The translations under genes were made by a program, and so were the position numbers. Of a DNA stretch of 64,000 nt, positions 45,575 to 56,510 are shown piece after piece; the stretch's first letter is position 1, and each line of letters begins with the position of its first letter. Origin of the DNA: Mesorhizobium sp. YC-39 (GTDB taxonomy: Bacteria; Pseudomonadota; Alphaproteobacteria; Rhizobiales; Rhizobiaceae). Location of the stretch: NCBI RefSeq assembly GCF_025753795.1, contig NZ_JAOWPS010000001.1, forward strand, positions 1,550,001-1,614,000. The letters are read 5' to 3'. A model generated the notes under the pieces. It did not search any database. It was not told where the DNA came from and saw only the letters and a list, made by a program, of their open reading frames with translations.

Positions 45575-46057
45575 CTAGTTTGCCGCGGTGAGTTCAACCT
45601 GCTCGACCCCCGCCGCGATGTTGATGCCGGTTTCGCCCTCGACTGCGAGCGGCTGAAGTGCAAAGGCTTTCTCGGTTCCGCCGAGCAGGGCATCAGCGCC
45701 AACTCCAAGACCTACGGCCGCCTCCGCGTCGACGCCATCATATTTGCCGGTCAGCAGGCCATTGTCCTTTGCGGTCGAACCGCTGACGACGGCCCAAATG
45801 AGATGGCCTTCTTTCACCTCGCCAAGTTCAATACCGAATTCGTGGATCGAGCCGGTGTAGTTTTCCTTCGTGCCGTCATTCCTGGTGAATACGCAGGTCA
45901 TGGTCTGTTTGCGCTCAATAATCTCGCCGATGCCGGTCGAGGTGTCGCATTTCAGGATACCGACTTGGGCGTTCACCGCCCAGGCAGGTGCTGCCGCGAA
46001 AAGCAGAAATGAAGCGCTCGCAAGAGCGAAGAGGCGGATGACGGAGTGGAAAAGCAT
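45575..46057 (-). CDS. DUF992 secreted protein
   Basis: A 160-aa protein with a signal peptide (LFALASASFLLFAAAPAWA) and the DUF992 body 'VGILKCDTSTGIGEIIERKQTMTCVFTRNDGTKENYTGSIHEFGIELG'. Two conserved Cys residues could form a disulfide in the periplasm. The family is common in rhizobia and has no known function. The start at 46057 is chosen because the signal peptide begins there and AGGGAAA lies upstream; an ATG at 46198 would put 47 polar residues before it. Downstream of the RND genes on the same strand would place it after the efflux operon, but the gap of 86 bp leaves that open. Confidence 0.88.
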   Translation of the reverse strand: MLFHSVIRLFALASASFLLFAAAPAWAVNAQVGILKCDTSTGIGEIIERKQTMTCVFTRNDGTKENYTGSIHEFGIELGEVKEGHLIWAVVSGSTAKDNGLLTGKYDGVDAEAAVGLGVGADALLGGTEKAFALQPLAVEGETGINIAAGVEQVELTAAN

Positions 46058-46143
46058 GTCGGATTTCCCTGGTTGAAGTTGCGAAGCTGATGCGTCCGGT
46101 AAGAGGCAAATCTCCTCGTTAATCATTTGATCCTTTGCCTTGC

Positions 46144-49100
46144 CTAGCCGGGAAGCGTGGACGTAACCTCCCGTTTCGTCTTGCGCGCGGCGCGCCATTC
46201 CTCGAACCGTTGCAGGATGACGAAGAACGACGGCACGAACAGAACGGCGAGGCAGGTCGAGGCGATCATGCCGGAAAAAACCGTGATGCCGATCGACTTG
46301 CGCGCGCTGGCCCCGGCGCCGGTCGCCACCACCAGAGGCGCGACACCCAGGATAAACGCGAATGATGTCATCAGGATCGGGCGGAAACGAGCTCGCGCCG
46401 CCTCGATCGCCGCGTCGACGATCGGTCTGCCGGCTGCGCGTAATTCGCGCGCGACCTCGACGATCAGGATGGCGTTCTTGGCCGACAGCGCGATCAGCAG
46501 GATCAGGCCGATCTGGACATAGAGATTGTTGTCGATGCCGAGGCCGTTGAGGACCAGGACCGGACCCACCAGCGATAGCGGCGCGGCGAGCAAGATCGAG
46601 ATCGGGGCCAGCCAGCTCTCATATTGGCCTGCCAGCACCAGATAGACCAGCAGCAGCGCCAGGCCGAACACCAGATAGATCTGGCTGCCGACGAGCTTTT
46701 CCTGGAAGGAGAGCGCCGTCCAGTCGAAGCCGGTGCCGGGCGGCAATGTTTCGGCCGCGACTCCTTCCATCAGCTTGATCGCGTCGCCGGATGAGAAGCC
46801 TTGTGCCTGCACGCCGATGATCGATGCCGAGGGATAGAGGTTATAGAGACTGATCAGCGAGGGGCCGACGCTTGGTGTGATGCTCAACAACGTGCCGAGC
46901 GGGATCATGTCGCCGTTCTGGTTGCGCACGGTCAGGCGGGCGATATTCTCGGGCGTCAGGCGGAATTGCGCGTCGCCCTGCACATAGATCTGGAACACCC
47001 GTCCGAACTTGTTGAACTGACTGACATAAGTCGAGCCGAGATAGCCGGCGAGCGTCTGGAAGACCTGGTCCGTGGTCAGTCCCAGGGTCTGCACCTTCTC
47101 GCGGTCGATCTCGACCGTGTATTGCGGGACGTTGGCGCGGAACGGCGCCGATACGCGCTGGATGCCCGACTGCGTCTCAGCAGCCCTGGTCACCGCCGTG
47201 ACCGCGCCCTGCAGCTTGGCGAGGTCGAAACTGCCGTCACGCAACTCGACCTGCATGGTGAAGCCGGCGGCGTTGCCTATGCCCTGGATCGGTGGTGGCG
47301 GCAGCACCAGCACAGTTCCGTCACCCATGTCGGACATATTTTTGTTGAGCGTTGCGTAGAGTGAGGCAAGATCCTCGCCCTTGCCGCGCAGGCTCCAGTC
47401 CTTGAGGATGATGTAGGCAACGCCGGCGTTCGCGAGCGTCGAATTGTTGTCGAGTGCCGAGATGCCGGCGATCGTCACGACCTGATCGACGCCCGGGGTG
47501 GCCTTGGCGATCTTCGAAACCTGTTGCAGCGTCTCCTGCGTACGGCCAAGTGCGGCGCCGTCGGGCAGTTGAACCGCGGCGAGCATGTAGCCCTGATCCT
47601 CGATCGGAATGAAGCCGGTGGCCACGCGCGATATGCCATAGCCGGCCGCGCCGATGATCAGCAGCGCAATGATACCCATCACCGTGCTGTGACGCACCAT
47701 GGAGCCGATCAAGCCGGCATAACGGTTCTCCATACGCTGGTAGACCGAGTTGAAGCCGCGAAAGAAGAAATTGCGCTGGTCCGGCGGCACCGGCCGCCTT
47801 AGCCAGGTTGCGCACTGTGTCGGCTTGAGCGTTGCCGCGTTGATGGCGCTGATTATGGCAGTTGCCGCAATCACCAGTGCGAATTGCGCATACATTTGCC
47901 CCGTGAGGCCGGGCAGGAACGCAGCCGGCAGAAACACCGCCATCAGCACCAGCGTGATGCCGATGATTGGCCCGAACAGCGCGTTCATGGCGGCAATCGC
48001 CGCGTCGTGGCCCGACATGCCGCGCTCCATATTGTGAGCGGCTCCCTCGACCACGACGATGGCGTCGTCGACGACGATGCCGATGGCAAGCACGATGGCG
48101 AACAGGGTCGACAGATTGACCGAGAAGCCGAGCGCGGCCATCGCCGCGAACGCCCCGATGATCGTGACCGGAACGGTCGTTGCCGGCACCAGCATCGCCC
48201 GCCAATCCTGCAGGAAAAGCAGGATGACGATGAGCACCAGCACGGCGGCTTCGATCAGCGTCTTGTAGACCTCGTGGATCGCCTGGCTGACGAAGATCGT
48301 GGTGTTGAAGGGGATCGAGTACGCCAGCCCTTTCGGAAACTCGCGAGACAGTTCCTTCATCCTGGCCTCGACCTTGCCGGCCACATCGAGCGCGTTGGCG
48401 CCCGGTGACAGGAAAACGGCCATACCGGCTGCCGGCTGGCCGTCGAGATTGAAGAACTGGCCATAGGTCTGGGCGCCAAGCTCGACCCGGCCTACGTCAC
48501 GCACACGCGTCATGTCGCCATTGGCGCCGGTCTTGACGATCACGGCGCCGAACTGATCGGGGTCGTCGAGGCGGCTGGACACCTCGACCGTGTATTGGAA
48601 GGACTGCCCGTCGGGCGCCGGCGGCGCGCCGACCTGGCCTGCGGTGACCTGCTCGCTCTGCTGCCCCAGCGCCTGGACGACGTCCTGCGTGGTAAGGCCG
48701 CGCGCCTGCATCTTCTCCGGATCGAGCCAGACGCGCATGGAATACTGGCCTGCGCCGAACACATTGACATTGCCGACCCCCGGTATCCGGGAGAGCTCAT
48801 CCTTCAGCCGGATGGTCGCGTAATTGGCGAGATAAAGGCTGTCATATTGGCCGTCCGGCGAGGTCAGCGTGACGATTTCGAGGATCGAGGTCGACTTCTT
48901 CTGAACGGTGACACCCTGCACCTGCACCGCCTGCGGCAACCCCGCGAGCGCCGAGGACACCCGGTTCTGCACAAGCACTTGCGCCTGGTCGAGATCGGTG
49001 CCGATCGCGAAGGTGACGGTGAGATTATAGGTGCCGTCCGATGCAGCATAGGACTGCATGTAGATCATGCCCTCGACACCGTTGACCTGCTGCTCGATCG

Positions 49101-49293
49101 GCAGCGCCACCGTGTCGATCACCGCGCGCGCACTCGCACCCGGATAGCGCGTCGTTACCGAAACGGTGGGCGGCACCACGTCGGGATACTGCGCCACCGG
49201 CAGGGCAAAGAGCGAGATGATGCCGATGACGACCATGAGGATGGCGATTGCGTTGGCCAGGACCGGCCGCTCGATGAAGAATTTGGAGATCAT
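46144..49293 (-). CDS. RND efflux transporter, inner-membrane pump (HAE-1 type)
   Basis: A 1049-aa AcrB-like proton-driven pump. Twelve membrane segments are implied by the repeated pattern, and the proton relay is visible: the Asp pair in 'IVVDDAIVVVEG' and a Lys in 'SAKNAILIVEVAREL'. 'GFIPIEDQGYMLAAVQLPDGA' is a typical periplasmic-domain start. It overlaps the adaptor gene by 4 nt (ATGA), so the pair is co-translated. No outer-membrane TolC-like gene or TetR/MarR regulator is adjacent, so those must be elsewhere. Substrates are likely drugs, detergents or plant phenolics, by family. Confidence 0.95.
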   Translation of the reverse strand: MISKFFIERPVLANAIAILMVVIGIISLFALPVAQYPDVVPPTVSVTTRYPGASARAVIDTVALPIEQQVNGVEGMIYMQSYAASDGTYNLTVTFAIGTDLDQAQVLVQNRVSSALAGLPQAVQVQGVTVQKKSTSILEIVTLTSPDGQYDSLYLANYATIRLKDELSRIPGVGNVNVFGAGQYSMRVWLDPEKMQARGLTTQDVVQALGQQSEQVTAGQVGAPPAPDGQSFQYTVEVSSRLDDPDQFGAVIVKTGANGDMTRVRDVGRVELGAQTYGQFFNLDGQPAAGMAVFLSPGANALDVAGKVEARMKELSREFPKGLAYSIPFNTTIFVSQAIHEVYKTLIEAAVLVLIVILLFLQDWRAMLVPATTVPVTIIGAFAAMAALGFSVNLSTLFAIVLAIGIVVDDAIVVVEGAAHNMERGMSGHDAAIAAMNALFGPIIGITLVLMAVFLPAAFLPGLTGQMYAQFALVIAATAIISAINAATLKPTQCATWLRRPVPPDQRNFFFRGFNSVYQRMENRYAGLIGSMVRHSTVMGIIALLIIGAAGYGISRVATGFIPIEDQGYMLAAVQLPDGAALGRTQETLQQVSKIAKATPGVDQVVTIAGISALDNNSTLANAGVAYIILKDWSLRGKGEDLASLYATLNKNMSDMGDGTVLVLPPPPIQGIGNAAGFTMQVELRDGSFDLAKLQGAVTAVTRAAETQSGIQRVSAPFRANVPQYTVEIDREKVQTLGLTTDQVFQTLAGYLGSTYVSQFNKFGRVFQIYVQGDAQFRLTPENIARLTVRNQNGDMIPLGTLLSITPSVGPSLISLYNLYPSASIIGVQAQGFSSGDAIKLMEGVAAETLPPGTGFDWTALSFQEKLVGSQIYLVFGLALLLVYLVLAGQYESWLAPISILLAAPLSLVGPVLVLNGLGIDNNLYVQIGLILLIALSAKNAILIVEVARELRAAGRPIVDAAIEAARARFRPILMTSFAFILGVAPLVVATGAGASARKSIGITVFSGMIASTCLAVLFVPSFFVILQRFEEWRAARKTKREVTSTLPG

Positions 49294-50456
49294 TTTGCCG
49301 CGCCGTCCGTGGCGGCCGCTTCCAGTTTCTTCTCCTGCGGTTCGATCTTCTGGCCAGGCACGGCCGTCAGCAGGCCGGAGACAAGGACGCGGTCATCCGC
49401 CGTGATACCCTTGGTGATGACGCGCAACGCTCCGACCAGTTGGCCGATCTCGACCGGCCGCTGCTCGACGACGTCATCCTTTCCCGCGACGAGCACGTAG
49501 CGCCCCTTCTGGTCGCTGCCGATCGCCCGGTCGGGAACGAGCAGCATGTCCGGCTCTTCGCTCAGCGGCACGCGTACGCGCACGAAATAGCCCGGCAGCA
49601 GCGCCCGGTCTTCATTGGGCAGCACGGCGCGGACCGCCAGGGTGCCGGTGGCGGCCGTAACCTCTGGCGCGGCGTAATCCAGCATTCCCTGGTGGGGATA
49701 ACCCGTCTCGTTCTGCAGGCCGACCTCGACCGGTATTTTCTTGAGGTCCTGCGCGGTCATTCCACGCTTCGCCATGGCGGCGCGAATGCGCAGTACATCC
49801 TGCTCCGAGATATTGAAATTGACGTAGATGGGAGCGAGTTGAACGATGGTCGCCAGCGTGGTGGCGCTGCCGGCACCGACAAGCTGCCCGATCGAAACCT
49901 CGCGGGACGTGACGGTGCCCGCGAACGGCGCCTTGACCTCGGTGTAGCTCAGATTGAGTTGAGCCTGCTTGACGTCGACCGCGCTCTGCTTCTGCTTGGC
50001 AATGTCGACGTCTGCCGCGGCGGCGGACTGGTCGAGGGTCGATTGCGAGATGATCTTCTGGGACAGCAGCTCCTGCTGCCGTTTCAGGTCGGCGCCGGAC
50101 TGCTTGGCGGCGGCATCCGCTGAACCTTGCCCGGCCTGGGCCTGTTCGAGCGCCAGCTGGTAGGAATCCTGTTCGATCAGGAACAGCCTTGTGCCGGCCT
50201 TGACCTCGTCGCCATCCTTGTAGTCGATTTCCTGAAGGAAGCCCGAGACGCGCGCGACCAGCGGTGTGGTGTTTATCGCCGCGGCGCTGCCGGTGGCCTC
50301 GAGATAAGGGGTCACGCTCTGCTTGACTGGAAGCGCCACGTCGACCTTCGGCGGAGGTGGCGGTACGTATGCGTTTTGCTCGCTGCATGCGCACAACAGT
50401 AGTGTAACGGCGAATAGGCCTGCCGCCGGCGCTCTTTTCCCCGCCACGAAAAGCAT
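49290..50456 (-). CDS. RND efflux periplasmic adaptor (membrane fusion lipoprotein)
   Basis: A 388-aa AcrA-like adaptor linking the pump to an outer-membrane channel. The N-terminus carries a lipobox ending at Cys24 (LLCAC), then the 'VSGFLQEIDYKDGDEVKAGTRLFLIE' lipoyl part, a coiled-coil hairpin, the second lipoyl half 'AELNLSYTEVKAPFAGTVTSREVSIGQLV' type segment, and a beta-barrel. It overlaps the pump gene. AT-rich sequence upstream of 50456 may hold the promoter and also serves the divergent cysteine-rich peptide gene. Confidence 0.93.
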   Translation of the reverse strand: MLFVAGKRAPAAGLFAVTLLLCACSEQNAYVPPPPPKVDVALPVKQSVTPYLEATGSAAAINTTPLVARVSGFLQEIDYKDGDEVKAGTRLFLIEQDSYQLALEQAQAGQGSADAAAKQSGADLKRQQELLSQKIISQSTLDQSAAAADVDIAKQKQSAVDVKQAQLNLSYTEVKAPFAGTVTSREVSIGQLVGAGSATTLATIVQLAPIYVNFNISEQDVLRIRAAMAKRGMTAQDLKKIPVEVGLQNETGYPHQGMLDYAAPEVTAATGTLAVRAVLPNEDRALLPGYFVRVRVPLSEEPDMLLVPDRAIGSDQKGRYVLVAGKDDVVEQRPVEIGQLVGALRVITKGITADDRVLVSGLLTAVPGQKIEPQEKKLEAAATDGAAK

Positions 50457-50535
50457 GTCTCCCCTCTATATACTTCCCTGTGTTTATCGCATTATATGAA
50501 AGTGAGCTAATTTACATATTTGAGGGAGGTTTGTC

Positions 50536-50757
50536 ATGCGGATTGCGTTAAGCGTGCTTTTCCTGACCACCCAGATGGCCACCAACGTGGCTATGGCTCA
50601 GACGGCGGCCGAGCGTGAGGCCTGCGAGTCAGATTACAAGAAGTTCTGCAGCGGCGTGGAGCAGGGCGGCGGCCGCATCATCAAATGCCTGTCCGACCAT
50701 ATGAGTGAATTGACGCCGGAATGCCAAAAGGTCGTCAAGGCAAACACGCCTGGATAG
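50536..50757 (+). CDS. Small secreted cysteine-rich protein
   Basis: A 73-aa protein with a signal peptide (MRIALSVLFLTTQMATNVAMA) and a mature part of about 50 residues with four Cys in the pattern of 'cysteine-rich repeat' (GLG1-like) proteins: ACESDYKKFC, then KCLSDHM and PECQKVV. Two disulfides are likely in the periplasm. GGGAGG precedes the ATG. Divergent from the RND adaptor gene, so co-regulation is possible. Function is unknown. Confidence 0.83.
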   Translation: MRIALSVLFLTTQMATNVAMAQTAAEREACESDYKKFCSGVEQGGGRIIKCLSDHMSELTPECQKVVKANTPG

Positions 50758-50901
50758 GGCCGCCGCGTCGCGATCTTTCCGGGTCGCGGGTGACATCATG
50801 TTTCGAGACTATCGGAAGCCGGCGGGCGAGGTCCGCGGGTGCAGCATAAGGAGTGGCCGCAGCGCGCCAGATGTGCTCCAAATAGGCTTTCCGCAAGGCT
50901 G

Positions 50902-50950
50902 ATGCATGTCGCCCAAAAGTGTGCAGCGGTTTTGGGACAACGACATGCAT
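50902..50950. repeat. Palindromic intergenic repeat (ATGCATGTCG...CGACATGCAT)
   Basis: Outer arms ATGCATGTCG (50902-50911) and CGACATGCAT (50941-50950) plus inner CCCAAAA/TTTTGGG form a long hairpin. The continuing AAAACGAAGAACTAAAGCG extends it to about 50969. This sequence is, from memory, one of the commonest intergenic palindromes in rhizobial genomes. It ends 31 bp upstream of the Ca2+/H+ antiporter start, so it lies in that gene's leader. Confidence 0.7.
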
Positions 50951-50981
50951 AAAACGAAGAACTAAAGCGTAAAAGGCTGCA

Positions 50982-52085
50982 ATGAGTGGTTTCGCAAGAT
51001 CGGCGGTCTCATATGCGATGCCGTTAGCCGCTCTCGCTGTGGCCATCGCGGTCAGGGCCAGCGGGCTCTCGGTAGACCAGGGTTCCATCAACATGAGGAT
51101 CCTGGTCGGAGCGATTTCGAGCGCGATCATGTTCATCACCATCTTTGTGGTGCTCGACCACGCCGAGTCGGTGGCTCGGCGCGTAGGGGAACCGTACGGC
51201 ACTTTGGTGCTGACCATTGCCGTGACGGCCATCGAAGTGTCGATCATCGTTTCCATGATGTTGCATGGCGAGAACAACCCGACACTTGCACGCGAATCCG
51301 TCTTCTCGACGGTGATGATCACATCCACGGGCGTTGTCGGTGTCTGTCTGACGTTTGGCGGCTGGCGGCATCGCACGCAGGCAATCGTGCGACAAGGAAC
51401 CAGCGCCTATCTGGCGGTTCTGATCGCGCTAACTGTCATGACGCTTGTTCTGCCGACATATACGCAAGCTACGGGGCCCGGCACATTTTCGGCGGCTCAA
51501 CTTGGTTTTGTGAGCGTGCTTTCCGTGCTGCTTTATGCAGGTTTCCTGTTCGCGCAGACTGTCCGTCACCGGGACGATTTCATCGAAGGACAGGCACACG
51601 GCGTTTCGACGCGAGCCGCCCCTCACGAGAGCATCCTCGCGGGCGTTCTACTGCTGGTGGTCGGCCTGATTGGTATTGTCATGCTCGCCGAGCAAGTCGC
51701 CGCAAGCATCGAGGATGCGCTTGTTGCCTACCAGGTGACCCAGTCCGATGCCATTGTGGGGGCATTGATCGCGGGCCTGGTCTTGATGCCGGAGTCCGTT
51801 TCGGCGGTTCGTGCCGCCCTCAACAACGAGCTGCAGCGCGGTTTGAATGTCGCGATGGGTTCAGCTTGCGCCACGATTGGTTTGACCATCCCGGTAGTCG
51901 CAGCCGCCAGCCTGCTGACGGGAAGGGGCCTGACCCTGGGCATCCCCGCGACTGACACAGTGCTCTTGGTCCTGGCGCTTTTCATAAGCAGTGTCAGCTT
52001 TAGCAACGAACGGACGACGTTCCTGACCGGCATGGTCCACCTTGTGGTGTTTTTTACCTACGTCTTTTTGATCTTTGTTCCATGA
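50982..52085 (+). CDS. Calcium/proton antiporter, ChaA/CAX type
   Basis: A 367-aa inner-membrane exchanger with about eleven hydrophobic segments. The two alpha-repeat motifs of the CaCA family are seen: 'LVLTIAVTAIEVSIIVSMML' in the first half and 'VLMPESVSAVRAALNNELQRGLNVAMGSACATIGLTIP' in the second, with the acidic residues that bind the cation. It exports Ca2+, Na+ or K+ in exchange for protons. No Shine-Dalgarno sequence is obvious; an intergenic palindrome sits in its leader. No partner gene is adjacent. Confidence 0.92.
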   Translation: MSGFARSAVSYAMPLAALAVAIAVRASGLSVDQGSINMRILVGAISSAIMFITIFVVLDHAESVARRVGEPYGTLVLTIAVTAIEVSIIVSMMLHGENNPTLARESVFSTVMITSTGVVGVCLTFGGWRHRTQAIVRQGTSAYLAVLIALTVMTLVLPTYTQATGPGTFSAAQLGFVSVLSVLLYAGFLFAQTVRHRDDFIEGQAHGVSTRAAPHESILAGVLLLVVGLIGIVMLAEQVAASIEDALVAYQVTQSDAIVGALIAGLVLMPESVSAVRAALNNELQRGLNVAMGSACATIGLTIPVVAAASLLTGRGLTLGIPATDTVLLVLALFISSVSFSNERTTFLTGMVHLVVFFTYVFLIFVP

Positions 52086-52252
52086 AGGGTTTGGTGCGAG
52101 CTGGCATTCAGATGCAGGGATGAGACGGCTTTTAGGCACCGATCCTGGCCAACACCGCTCGGCGACGCGGGACGCATGAGTGACCTGCAATACCGCGACA
52201 TACGATCAAGGACGGGCAGCACCCAGCGCCTCAGCCTGCGGCCGCCTTCCCC

Positions 52253-53161
52253 TCACACCCCCAGCACCGCCGCGTCCAGCCCGCGAATAATCTTTGCCAG
52301 TTCCACGCACTCGTCGTGCCGCACCTTGTTGCGTCGCCATGCCAGGCAGATCGTGCGTTGCGGCATCGGCTCCTGGAACGGCACGATCTTGAGATTGGGC
52401 AGAGCGCTGGCCGGTCCTGCCGCCATTTCCGGGATCAGCGTGACGCCGAGCCCGTGCGCCACCATCTGCAAGAGCGTCGTGAGGCTGGTGGCGCCGTAGC
52501 TTGCCATCGCCACCGGGCGCACGCTGCCGCAGACGGCGAGTGCCTGTTCGCGCAGGCAGTGGCCTTCCTCCAAGAGCATCAGCCTTTCCAGCGCCGGGCT
52601 TTCCGGCGGCACCGGCGGCGAGGCGAAGGCGGGATCGCCGGCAGGCACGGCGAGGAAAAACCGGTCGCAGAACAGTTCTTCGCTGACCAGCCCGGGTTGA
52701 TTGAGGGGCAGGGCGGCGATGAAGGCGTCGAGCCTGCCTGACGCACTATCCTCAATCAGCGAGGCGGTCACCGCTTCGCGCAGTTCGAGTTGCAAGGCGG
52801 GGAAATGCCGTTTCAGTTCCGGCAGCGCATGCGGCAACAAATAGGGCGCGACCGTCGGGATGATGCCCAGCCGGAAGCGCCCTTCCATGGCCGGGCGGCC
52901 GCGCCGGGCCGTCGTCTCGACGTCACGGATATCGGCGAGAATGCGCTCGATGCGGGGCTGCAAGGCCAGCGCTTCGTCGGTCATCCGCACCACCTTGCCG
53001 CCGCGCTCGAACAGCCGGCAGTTGAGCCTCAGCTCCATCTCGGCGATTTGCGAGGATAGCGCCGGCTGGCTCACACCGGCGAGTTTTGCGGCGCGGCCGA
53101 AATGCAGCGTCTGCGCCAGCGCCTCGAAATACTGCATCTGCCGGACGGTGAGACCTATCAT
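52253..53161 (-). CDS. oxyR: Hydrogen peroxide sensor OxyR
   Basis: A 302-aa LysR protein with helix-turn-helix at about 4-62 and the OxyR redox pair Cys202 and Cys211 in 'EGHCLREQALAVC', the same spacing as in E. coli (199/208). Disulfide formation should activate it. It is divergent from katG across 129 bp, the classic arrangement in alphaproteobacteria. The katG promoter also contains a separate palindrome, so OxyR may not be its only regulator. Confidence 0.94.
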   Translation of the reverse strand: MIGLTVRQMQYFEALAQTLHFGRAAKLAGVSQPALSSQIAEMELRLNCRLFERGGKVVRMTDEALALQPRIERILADIRDVETTARRGRPAMEGRFRLGIIPTVAPYLLPHALPELKRHFPALQLELREAVTASLIEDSASGRLDAFIAALPLNQPGLVSEELFCDRFFLAVPAGDPAFASPPVPPESPALERLMLLEEGHCLREQALAVCGSVRPVAMASYGATSLTTLLQMVAHGLGVTLIPEMAAGPASALPNLKIVPFQEPMPQRTICLAWRRNKVRHDECVELAKIIRGLDAAVLGV

Positions 53162-53182
53162 AAGGAAAACCTATCGGAATAA

Positions 53183-55489
<2,307 letters not shown>

Positions 55490-55514
55490 TCCAGGCACAA
55501 GATTTCTCGACACA

Positions 55515-55550
55515 ACAAAAAGGCGCGGGCCGTGGCCCGCGCCTTTTTGT
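55515..55550. terminator. Bidirectional rho-independent terminator between katG and aqpZ
   Basis: ACAAAAAGGCGCGGGCC and GGCCCGCGCCTTTTTGT are exact reverse complements with a GT centre, giving a GC-rich stem with an A-run on one side and a T-run on the other. It ends both katG (plus) and aqpZ (minus). Confidence 0.9.
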
Positions 55551-55566
55551 ATTCAAGCTTCGAAAA

Positions 55567-56244
55567 TCAGTCCTTCTCGAAAATGCCGGCCTTGGCGACG
55601 ACGCCGGCAATGGCGCCGCCGATCAGCGGTGCGACGATGAAAAGCCAGAGCTGGCTGATCGCGGCACTTCCCGAAAACAGCGCCGGGCCGATCGAACGGG
55701 CCGGGTTGAGCGAGGTGCCGGTGACCGGGATGATGGCAAAATGCAGCCCGGCAAGCGTCAGGCCGATGACGAGGCCGGCGAAAGCGGTCGTATGCTTGGC
55801 ATTGGTAACGCCGAGGATCACCGTCACGAAGGTGAAGGTCCCGATCAGCTCCCACAGGAACGCCGAGCTGACGCCCCATTTCGTCGTATCCCAGCCATTG
55901 GCGCCGAAGCCACCGGTGTGTCCGCCGACCTGGCCTGAGACGATGATCCACAGCGCCAGCGACGCGATGATGGCGCCGATGACTTGCGCGATCCAGTAGG
56001 GGATGACGTCCTTGGCCGGCATCCGGCCGGCAAGGAACACGCCGAGCGTCACCGCCGGATTGAGATGCGCACCCGAGATCGGGCCGATCGCATAGGCCGC
56101 CGCAATAAGGCCGATGCCGAACGCCAGACCGATGCCTTCCTGGCCAAGCGGCAGCGCGCCGCCGAAACCGCCCGTCACCACCGAAGCGGTGCCGATGAAC
56201 ACCAGTAGAAATGTACCCAGAACTTCCGCCAGATAAGTCTTCAT
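55567..56244 (-). CDS. aqpZ: Aquaporin Z
   Basis: A 225-aa water channel with six membrane segments and both NPA boxes: LNPAVT at about 61-66 and LNPARS near 180. The aromatic/Arg selectivity pattern (Arg after the second NPA) fits water-selective AqpZ. The start 56244 has GAGGAGAGGG upstream; a longer frame to 56382 is not supported. In rhizobia AqpZ can also pass hydrogen peroxide, which would be relevant beside katG, but this is inference from other species. Confidence 0.95.
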   Translation of the reverse strand: MKTYLAEVLGTFLLVFIGTASVVTGGFGGALPLGQEGIGLAFGIGLIAAAYAIGPISGAHLNPAVTLGVFLAGRMPAKDVIPYWIAQVIGAIIASLALWIIVSGQVGGHTGGFGANGWDTTKWGVSSAFLWELIGTFTFVTVILGVTNAKHTTAFAGLVIGLTLAGLHFAIIPVTGTSLNPARSIGPALFSGSAAISQLWLFIVAPLIGGAIAGVVAKAGIFEKD

Positions 56245-56410
56245 TGCCCTCTCCTCGTAATTTCCCGTCGATCCGCTTGCTGTTCTTGGCGAATCACGCA
56301 GCGGAAGAGTATCGCAACCTGAAAAGTTTGAAAGCACGAGCATTGCGCCAGCCGGCGCGCTTGTGCGCTCCACTTGCGCCATTTAGGACGCTCCGGCGCT
56401 TTGAATCCTC

Positions 56411-56459
56411 GTATCGTGCTTTTCCGAAAATAGATTCCGATTTCCGGACCGATGCGATA
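56411..56459. repeat. Likely palindromic intergenic repeat
   Basis: TATCGTGCTTTTCCGAAAAT and a roughly complementary GATTTCCGGACCGATGCGATA flank a short centre in the gap between aqpZ and the RsmB-like gene. From memory this resembles a repeat seen between genes in Mesorhizobium. Arms pair imperfectly, so the call is tentative. Confidence 0.4.
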
Positions 56460-56510
56460 GAGCAGGGCCGAACGCAATTTGCCGACAAGGCCAAACAACG
56501 GAACAAGAAA

